Source of the DNA: Symsagittifera roscoffensis
Taxonomy: Eukaryota > Xenacoelomorpha > Acoela > Convolutidae
NCBI RefSeq assembly: GCF_963678635.1
Contig: NC_087068.1
Location: 7,619,027-7,683,026 of the forward strand
Length of the DNA: 64,000 nucleotides
Direction of reading: 5' to 3'
Part shown: positions 1 through 8,900 of the stretch, piece by piece
How the letters are laid out: each line of letters starts with the position of its first letter
Position numbering within the stretch: the first letter of the stretch is position 1
The notes under the pieces: generated by a model
What the model was told of the DNA's origin: nothing
Seen by the model: only the letters and a program-made list of their open reading frames with translations
Database searches by the model: none
Program-made: the position numbers and the translations under genes

Positions 1-2436
1 TTTCTTTATCACACAGCTGAAGGGGTGGTAGCGTGCAAGAGAAGAGATGAGGAAAAAATATTACACAAACACAACCTCATCATACTACCACAATTGTACC
101 AAACGGAGGTGCTTTTCAGATCACACGACCAGATGGGCCACCAGGGGATAGATAAAGTACAACAAAGGATACTTCACAGGTTCGACTGGCCGGGAATGAG
201 AAAAGCTTGCGAGAGATGGGTGAATGCCTGCCTAGCATGCCTTCAAGTAAAAGACCCAAGGAAGATGAAGTTTCCCCTCAAGTCTGTCGAAAGTTCGGAA
301 TTCAATGAAGTGGTGCAGATAGACCATCAGAAAATCTGCATGACGGAGTCGGGTTATAACCAAATACTAGTTATAATAGATCACTTCACCAAGTTGGCGG
401 AAGCGGTTCCGTGCCAGACAGCCTCAGCAGAGGAGACATGTGATCACCTGATAACGCATTGGATATCGCGGTATGGTTGTCCAATGACTTTCCAGTCGGA
501 CAACGGCAAGGCTTTTGTGGGGGACTTGACAAAAGAATTGATGAAGAGATCACACATTGCTCAAGCACACTCGACGACCTATCATCCACAGACCAATGGG
601 TTGGTAGAGAGACAGAACAGGACACTGGTCAACATGCTCAGGGTGTACTGCTCGAGATACATGACGGACTGGGACAAATACCTGCCACAGGTAGTAGGAG
701 CCTATAATAGTACTCAGCACTCGACGACGGGTATCAGTCCTTTCATGATGTTGACAGGCAGGGAAAGGGCAATGCCTATAACATTCTTCTACCCGGAGTA
801 CGAGGGGAAGAGGACGTCACCTCAAGCATATGTGAAGGAAGCGATCAAAAGACAACAAGAGCTAAACGAGCTATGTCGGAGAAACACGGCGCAAGCGCAA
901 ATGAGGCAACGCAAGAAATATGACGAAAAGATACTAAGAGCAAAGCCATACGAAGTGGGCCAATACGTGTGGGTCTTCCAAAATGTCATACCGCCCAAGG
1001 GAACAAAGAAACTACTCAAGAAATGGAGAGGACCGTTCATGATTACGGAAGTACATCAACAAGGACGGTTCTATCGCTTGAGTACAGGGCGAGCAGCACA
1101 TTACGAAAATCTGAAGCCTCATGTCCCGTCCCCGGAGGACTGGTGCCTACCAAAAGACATGGAAGGTCTTGAGTACCTGGTGGTGGAACCAGCGTGCGAG
1201 GTGAATGAGAAAGGCACTAGAGAGAAAAATGATGGTAATGAGAACTTGAGTTTGGACGACAACGAAAAGATAGAAGTGGAGTCGGATGCAGGTTCATTTG
1301 TAGAAGAAGACTGGAACGACCCAGAGCAAAACGAGGTACCGAAGTGGATGGAGCCGGATCGACCAACACCACCGGAAACCAGGACTGGCAATCGTAAACG
1401 AACAGGTATGAGGTACAATAGGTACGGGGATGACTTCTTGATCGATAAGATACAGCCAGACAAGTTGGGCGATGAACTACTAAGCGCAGGCGAACTGGAA
1501 GCCGAAGAGGAATGGCAGGTCATTGACGATGGTGGACATTATCCGCAGGATGATTACTCGACGCCGGAATTGGAGACGGATCTCGAGCAAAGTGAAATAG
1601 AAAGGAGGGAGAACACGAACTTGAGGATTCTAGAGTGGATGCGTGATGTCAAAGACGAGAGCCGCGAAGGACAAAGCATTCAGCAAATCGATGTATCAGC
1701 AGCAAACTACATGAAGACAGAGGACCCTCTTTTCGGATGGACAGCAACAGACAGGCCACTGGACATCCCCAAGGACAATTCAGACCCGACTACATCGACG
1801 GGGACGTCGATAAATATTTTTGTCCGGGGAGTGGGGGTAGGACTTACCCACACCGAAAATTTGATGATAAAGAAGCTCAAGGAAGTGAGGGAAACAAGCG
1901 GATTGGAACTGGAGGAAGAAGAACCAGAGCCTACCATAGGAAGGAATTTCAAAACGAAATTCGAAATACCCAATGAATACTCAGAGAACATCATGATAAC
2001 GGATAGCGACTTCATCCTGTCAAACAGGACCAGCGCGATCTGCATCACGGCGGACATGAGTTTCAAATCAAGATTGGAGGCTGACTTCAAGAGAGAGTAC
2101 CAGAACGTAGAGTTTCTGTTCAGACAGAGGCCAGGACTGGGAGGCATAGCAGCGCTTCCACCGTCAGTGGCACAAGTCCCGGGCAAATACCTCTGCTTCC
2201 TAGTAACGAGAGTCAACGACAGAAACACAATTGATCCCGAACACGTGATATTGGCACTGACAAGACTACGTGACTTCATGATTGAAAGAGGAATAGTGGA
2301 GGTCTCGATGCCGGTGTACGACCCAAACAGGGGCAAACTGAGCTCGAGGGAATTGTACGCTATCCTACATGTGGTCTTTGCAGAAACAGAGATAATGGTG
2401 CATCTTCACAAGAAGTACTACTTGAGCATCGCCTGA
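1..2436 (+). CDS. pol: Gypsy pol C-terminal part: integrase plus macrodomain-like tail (5' partial)
   Basis: The frame is open to the left edge and ends at TGA 2434-2436. It begins in the HHCC zinc-binding region (SHDQMGH, then CLAC). The integrase core has D at about residue 108 (QIDHQ), D167 (QSDNG) and E203 (GLVERQ), giving the D,D-35-E spacing, with the usual YHPQTNG block. A GPY/F module follows (KKWRGPF, near 1020-1095), so this is the Ty3/Gypsy chromovirus-like arrangement. Integrase inserts the cDNA into host DNA. An acidic linker (about 1200-1700) and a basic TRTGNRKR stretch come next. The last 150 residues (about 1981-2430) read like a macrodomain: an ITDSDF start, an FKREY helix, YLCFLVTRV strand, SMPVYD and a VVFAETEIMVHL end. 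The glycine-rich ligand loops of active macrodomains are not evident. Integrase call is firm; macrodomain call is inference. Confidence 0.93.
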   Translation, partial: FLYHTAEGVVACKRRDEEKILHKHNLIILPQLYQTEVLFRSHDQMGHQGIDKVQQRILHRFDWPGMRKACERWVNACLACLQVKDPRKMKFPLKSVESSEFNEVVQIDHQKICMTESGYNQILVIIDHFTKLAEAVPCQTASAEETCDHLITHWISRYGCPMTFQSDNGKAFVGDLTKELMKRSHIAQAHSTTYHPQTNGLVERQNRTLVNMLRVYCSRYMTDWDKYLPQVVGAYNSTQHSTTGISPFMMLTGRERAMPITFFYPEYEGKRTSPQAYVKEAIKRQQELNELCRRNTAQAQMRQRKKYDEKILRAKPYEVGQYVWVFQNVIPPKGTKKLLKKWRGPFMITEVHQQGRFYRLSTGRAAHYENLKPHVPSPEDWCLPKDMEGLEYLVVEPACEVNEKGTREKNDGNENLSLDDNEKIEVESDAGSFVEEDWNDPEQNEVPKWMEPDRPTPPETRTGNRKRTGMRYNRYGDDFLIDKIQPDKLGDELLSAGELEAEEEWQVIDDGGHYPQDDYSTPELETDLEQSEIERRENTNLRILEWMRDVKDESREGQSIQQIDVSAANYMKTEDPLFGWTATDRPLDIPKDNSDPTTSTGTSINIFVRGVGVGLTHTENLMIKKLKEVRETSGLELEEEEPEPTIGRNFKTKFEIPNEYSENIMITDSDFILSNRTSAICITADMSFKSRLEADFKREYQNVEFLFRQRPGLGGIAALPPSVAQVPGKYLCFLVTRVNDRNTIDPEHVILALTRLRDFMIERGIVEVSMPVYDPNRGKLSSRELYAILHVVFAETEIMVHLHKKYYLSIA

Positions 2437-2713
2437 GTCGGGTACATGGAAGTATCAGGTCGGGTGTGAGGGAGGAGTCTTGAGTTAGGTACTGGGGTGC
2501 GGCGCAGGTAAAGGGATCTTAAGATGTGATTGGCATGACAATTGAATTTTAAAAGAAAGAATTGATGGTGCTAAAACATAAAATGAATCTGCATGTTCTT
2601 AAGGGAAAATCCAATCGAATTGCTTTAAGTGATATGAGAATGATAAGATTTTAACCATATGGGTAGAAGGGGGGTCTCTAGGTTAGGGACGTGATATGCT
2701 AAGTTTTAATGAG

Positions 2714-2727
2714 CTTTCTGTTTTCAG
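2714..2727 (+). promoter_or_regulatory. Candidate splice acceptor for a subgenomic mRNA of the giant ORF
   Basis: A pyrimidine-rich run ending CTTTCTGTTTTCAG lies 218 bases upstream of the ATG at 2945. LTR elements usually express an ORF in the env position from a spliced transcript; this is the only strong acceptor I noticed in the gap. No donor is visible because the element's 5' leader lies outside the window. Confidence 0.35.
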
Positions 2728-2850
2728 ATCAAGTTTGAAAAACAAAGTTGAAAATCCAACTACACTCAAGCGAGTAACAGAAAGAGAGAATCTTGATTGA
2801 ACACGCGATAATCCGAATCTACAGCAAGTACTTGCAGGAGAACATTTCTA

Positions 2851-2910
2851 GGTAATTCTTGAGTTGGTAAGGTAATTCTTGAGTTGGTAAGGTAATTCTT
2901 GAGCTGGTTA
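2851..2910 (+). repeat. Three tandem 20-base repeats just upstream of the giant ORF
   Basis: GGTAATTCTTGAGTTGGTAA occurs at 2851-2870 and again, identical, at 2871-2890; the copy at 2891-2910 differs at the end. Each unit contains the TCTTGAG heptamer enriched across the element. The array ends 34 bases before the ATG. Confidence 0.9.
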
Positions 2911-2944
2911 ACATCTACCTACATACATCCCGAAGTTACAAAGA

Positions 2945-5900
2945 ATGGCAGACCGATTCTGGAACTCCGTGCCCGCGGTCCTGAGGAAGCCCACTCTTGA
3001 TGAGCTGTACAGGCGCCTGAGGGACTTGGACTATACCCAAATAGACGAGAGAATGGCGGTGATGCTGAATGCCATCCTCCAGTTGGAGGACCAGGGTGAG
3101 TGCAGGGAGTCTGCAACGGAGGCTGTCTTGATGATCGGCTACACCACCGAGGGAATATCGAACCAAGAACAGACCAGATGGTTGTCTTGGAATGTGGATG
3201 GAGGAGTAAGGGGTTTTGACTTGGCAAGGAATCCTGGCCTGAATAACAATACCGAATATGGCGCAGGGGAATTCCCACTACCGACTAGGCCAACAGTAAG
3301 GTCCACCAGCCAGAGCTCGAGTAGGGTGCCATCGATGTCACGAATGCAACAGACGACCGAGGCATATCCGGATCTAGGTGTTCTAAAGAAAGAGCTCGAG
3401 AAGACGCAGAAGGAAAGGAATAAGGCAAACCTCGATCGGGATCAGGCAAATCTGGATCGGGAGAAGGTTCAGCTGGAAAGGGACCAGGCGGTCAATGAGC
3501 GAGACCAGGCTCTGAGGTTGCTTGAGATACAAAAAGCTGAGCATCAACAGGAGTTAAGGGTGCGGGAGAACGTCGCGAATCGTGATCAATTGAAGTCGGA
3601 GTTGGAAAGGATAGAACAGCGACAACGCGAGCTTGACGCACAGAAGGGAGCCAGGTCAAACGAACGAGTGGTGACCAGCTCGAGGCCAGAGTCGCGCATG
3701 GAGGTGGATGAAGCTCCCAGGGCTAGAGGACGGTTCAACCTTGACCGCGAGGCCAGAGAACACATGAGTGAAGGGTTGGAGGTCTGGATACCGAATGACG
3801 TGACGCCTTCCCTGCGCAACCTAGAGACACAACCTGTACGTCCCCTGATGGATGTGGTGTTACCAGGATATACCCCAACCTCGACCTCGAGTGGCAGTCA
3901 GGTGAGCGGCGCCTCATCGCGCCTGAAGGAGCTAGGCGAGAAATTGCAGCAGCAGAGTCGTGAAAGATCGACAAGGCCAGAGCTTCCCCCAACTTGGAGG
4001 GAACAGCCGGTCAGGAATGTCGTGATCGCAAGCTATAAGAAGAATACAGAAGGGAACTACCACAGGCACAATCGGCTGGACTGGAGTGCGGAACTGGGAG
4101 CCAGGAGGGACTGCTTCCATGACGCAGCCTGGGTGGAGTATCTAGCGCCACCTCGTGTGCCAGAGGGTGCAGTTCACCTAATTATAGGGGATAGCCTGGT
4201 GCGGGTGTTGACCCAGATACGGTCACATTGGCAGACAGGAGTCTTGAGTTTCGCTGGAGCCGCCACGCCACAGATGTTGGCAACCCTGGACATGCTAGGG
4301 ATGACCAAAGTTTACACAGTGACCCTGATGGTTGGGACCAACGACGTGTCAAGGGGAGAAGCGAGGAAAGTAACGAGGTTGTGCGACAAGATGAGCTGCC
4401 TTCTTGAGGAACTGAGGATCCAGATGGACCCCATCCTGCTGACGGTATGCACGGTCCCCTACAACATGATGTTTGATCAGCACGCCCTAGAGATGAACCA
4501 GAAGGTGCGGAGCCTGAACAAGGTGATCCGAGACATACACCGAAAGAGTGTGCTTCCTCTCAGGCTGTTGGACATAGCAGAACGTATGGAGAAAAAGGGA
4601 TTCCCTGAAGACACCTCAAAAGATGGAATCCATTTCGATAGGCCAAGGGGAGCGGAGTGGCTGAACGACGTCTTCCAGGAACACATAAACACGCTAGAGG
4701 CGGACCTGCTGGAGACAGCCCAATTCACTTTAGGACCACCTCCCAACCCACCATTCCTTGCCTCGAGGGCCTTGGCTGGTCGCTTGGGACCGAGAGTTGA
4801 CACTAGAGACAGTTCAAGGAGCAGCCAGACCAGATTGCAGAGTGCCACGCCAATGGAGTCTGAGGAGGTGACGTCATCAACACCTCCAAGCTCGGCGATA
4901 TCCTCAGTGGTAGTGGCAGAGAGCAAACGGGAAAATAAGTCTATGGAGACCGCTCGCTTGAGATATCCCGAGAAGGTGAAAGAACTGGATCTAGAGAGTT
5001 TGGAATGCAGGCAAGAATTGGCGGAAACCCTGGGGATCGAACGAGTATCACACGAGGACTTGAATAGGCATCATTGCGTGGACTGGTTGAAAGCTCATGA
5101 GGCGCACTTCTCGAGAGCGAAGTTGATGGAGACCACAGACCTGACGGGAATTCCCACAAAAACGATCATGGGACCCATTAATTACAGACCTCTCAAGCTG
5201 CTGGGGAGTCCGGGACTTATAGCAGAACCTCCCAAGCACCGAACTAGCATCGCCAGAATCAGGTTGGCAACCCCGGCACAGTTGAAGGTGGTAGACAAGC
5301 TACTCAATCCGGGAGGAACGGGATTGCCAGATGCCGCTTACGAAGGCTCGAAATTGGCGGAAGATCCCAGGTACGGGAAGCCCTGTGGGAGTACCCAGCT
5401 GGCCAAAACCCTGGCAATATATGATAGAGCAGACCCAGCTGCTGCGAGAGTAGTCATTGTGGCGGGATCAGACTTCGAAGGAACGTCTCCCAAGTTGTTC
5501 TGGCCGGAGACTTTGATATACTCTTTGCCAGGAGCTGAATTGAATCAGATGTTAACTCTGGTAGTGGCAATAAAGTCGGAGATGCCCTGTGAACCTGAAC
5601 TGCTATTGTTTGCAGGGATGAATGATCACCTGCACGCGATGGGACTTCTTGAGCAACTAAAGGGCGATGAAATTCCGACATCGAGGAAGATATGGGAAGC
5701 CATTCAAGCGTTGTTTGCGGCGATGAATGAAGTGCAAGAGAATGTTGTCTCGAGATTCGGGTCCAAGACGAAGGTGGTGTTTACCACATCCCCTGGATAC
5801 GCGAATATGCCACCCGCCCTACAGTTCGTGTACGCGGTCTTGATCCTGATAGCAGAAGGGAGTGAATGGCGGATTCTAATGGCAGCCCCCAATCGGGAGT

Positions 5901-8900
5901 TGGAGCCATCGAGCCTGAGACTTCGCAAGTCAGAATTGGCGGCGGCATGGGCGGATATATCTCATGCACTGAGGGGCTTTTATGGACTAGCCGACATCCT
6001 GATCGTATTAGACGAGGTGCTCTTGCTAGAGATATCGAACTTTGCCAGGCAGCTCAAGTTCATCCCAGTCATCGGGGACGATCACCCGGCAATAAGCAAA
6101 TTAACGGCCAGCCTGTGGTTTCGGAGTATGGATGTAAAGATCACGAACTCCACCAGCAAGTCTAGAGGTCCCAGTAACGAGAGAAGAAATGTGGCCGAGA
6201 CGGAAAAGCAATTAGGATCGTTGAAATATCGTTTGACTCAAGAGAATGGCTGGTGGCCATTTTTGACACCAAGGTTGGAGAACGCCACGAATAAGACAAG
6301 GGAGGAAGCACCACTCCTCGTGAAGCAAGTCTGGAGTTTCCTAGAGAAGCAACTGGAGCTGGCCGAGGTAAGAGACATGACGGTGGCTAGATTTGTCTCG
6401 GCCGCCAATGAAGTGACAATCGCAGGGTTCTGGAGAGAGCACGCCAAAGGCGAATTGAAGACTCGGAGGGATTACGAGATTCTCAAGTTCTTGAGTCCTT
6501 GCTGGGAGAAGGAATTCTTGGCAGGAGTATTCGGTACCACGGCGACTATCTTTGGAGCCATCGTGCAGGAGATACTGGGAATGCCCATCAGCCTGCTCTT
6601 GGCCCTGTATTTGGTCTACCCCAGATACTTGTTCAACATGGGTCCAGCATACATGTTTAGTCGGGGAGTGGAGACACTTCGAGTTGATGGGTACCTGGCA
6701 CTAGTGCTCTTGACCCATGGGGAATTGGTGTCGTTTCATCGGTTAATGGAATATGGAGAACCTCTGTCTATGGGGAGAGTCCACACGAGCATTGAAACCA
6801 GCTCCTACAAGTGTGCCGCAGGGTTGAAGACACTGCTGGTGCAATACCTCATGATGCAGAATCGATACATGACGGGTGAAGATGAGAACCCAACCTCGAG
6901 AGAAGAATGGGAGAAGGCGAACAGAGGGATGCCTCTGTTGACGGACCTGTGCCTGGCAATGAGGTCGGACCCAATGGGGATAATCCGAGGTCTAGAGGAG
7001 GTGGTGACCTGCATCTATGGTCCAGCAGTGACGTACGCGTTTCCAGATCCCCTGGTGATAACGTATCGTCACTCGGTGACGCACTTGAGTCTCATCAGCG
7101 TACTGGATGGTACAGCGCTGAATTGGTGTCAGCAGGAGGTGCTCAGGGCGCGTATGAGCAACACGGTACTCTTCGGAAAAGTGAAAGATGCCGAGATGAT
7201 GGTGTGCAACTTCAGGGGACAAATGCAATGTAGAATGGGAGGCAAGCGAGAGGGCCCCATTGAAATGTATCCAAAGTTTTGGAACCTAAACCCATTGACG
7301 GCCGACGGACGAGAAGTCTTGAGAATCCCCGCCTGGAAGGAGTGCTTTGCACTAGTCAAGAGGGAGCTGGAGGCCATAATGGAGAAAGAAATCCTACCAG
7401 CCACCATGCCTGAGTTCCCGACAGTCAGGAGGATGACCTTGGGAATGAATAGTCCCTTGGTGGTTCCCTCCATAATGGCGAAGATGATGACGGAGGAAAC
7501 GCAGAGGCATTTCACGGATGGCTGGGATCCCCTGTTCATCGGCTACACGGCGGCAGTCTACTTCCACATCAGCGAGATGAAGGTAAATTCGTGGACGACG
7601 CAAGCGAAAAAGAGTAGAGGTTCGCAGCCCCCTGGATATGAAGTGCGGAAAGTCTTGAGGACTCTTGAGAAGGAAGGACTTGAGAATATGCTACCCATAT
7701 GGCATGATGGCAGGATGATCGTGATGGAGGGGCACGTCGCATTGGTGGACGAAATGAAATTTGCCACGAGAAAATACAAGGCACCCTATGGCTTGGAACA
7801 AGTAGAAGTGACACAGGAGGGAACAGAACTAGATGCAGCAGGTCAACTGCATGTAGCCCTGACGGAATATAAAAAGCTGGATCCTACGACACCGTCACCA
7901 CTGTCTGTAGACACGCCTGGAGACAAGAGGAGTGGACCTGTTGAGGATCGATTCAAAAGAATTCTCGAGAGAAGAAGAAATGAATCAGAGGAAGAGAGTA
8001 TGGATGAAACTCTCAGTGAAGCTGGAGAAGACATGGAGGTGGGGAATACGCCTGAACCAGGGCCATCAGGGGAGGAACTCACCACTCAAGAGCTGTTGAA
8101 AGACTTGAGCGAAGAGAATTGGGCAGATACTGCCACCCCACCTCTGAACCCGTCCCCGCGGAAGAACCTAGAGTTGCCATTGGCAGGTGAGACCTTCAAT
8201 ATGGGGATGTTACTCTTGAGCTCGGAGGAAAGGGAGAAGAACACGTTCGAAGGGAACAGGGACATATTCTTGGGATCTCTCGAGGATGACGCTTGGCAGG
8301 AATTCCTGGGGGAATTCAATCGAGAAGTGGGCAGCGAGACGACGCTGGACAAGTTCAAGAAGGAACTGTGGGACGCAGTAGTGAGATTCGGGGAACCGCT
8401 CCTGATAGGAACGGGCCTGGATGAGAAAGCAAGAAAAGAGCTGCTGAACAAGCTAGTGGAGCTGAGGAACGTACGATCGAAGACTAGAAAAGAGAAATGT
8501 GAGGACAGCTCTACTCTGAAACAAAAAACTGTGGATAAAATGGTTGATGATATAAAAAGGGATAAGGTTGGGACTAGTAATATGATTAAAAGTACTAATA
8601 TCCTTAAGGCTCGAGCAGGGGGGAGGCAAGAGTTGGAAGGAGTGGATGGAGAGGTCGAATCAATGATGATAGCCACAACACCCTCGAGCAGAGATGTGAA
8701 GACTCGCAAGAGGAAGAGAGAAGTGGAAGGATGGGGTAGTCCTTCAGTGGATGCTGTTTCGGAAGGAAACTTGAGAGAGACGGCGCCCATCGTTTTGGCC
8801 CGATGCAAGACGGCGGCATACAAGAACAGCTCGGAGCTCAGGAAACCACTTGAAGTAGAAAAGGAAATAGAGGTTTCCACCAGTTCGACGTCAGAAGAAG

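Larger units (their letters stand above)
2437..2944 (+). other. Inter-ORF noncoding region of the retroelement
   Basis: This stretch separates the pol stop from the start of the giant frame and has no coding potential I can see. It holds a polypurine run (AGAAGGGGGG, 2667-2676) that resembles the one at 11859-11869 and could be an internal priming tract, a good splice acceptor at 2727, a triplicated 20-base repeat and four TCTTGAG heptamers. Confidence 0.6.

Noticed and set aside
1707-2336. 209-codon minus-strand frame opposite the pol tail
   Set aside because: Shadow of the macrodomain-like coding strand.
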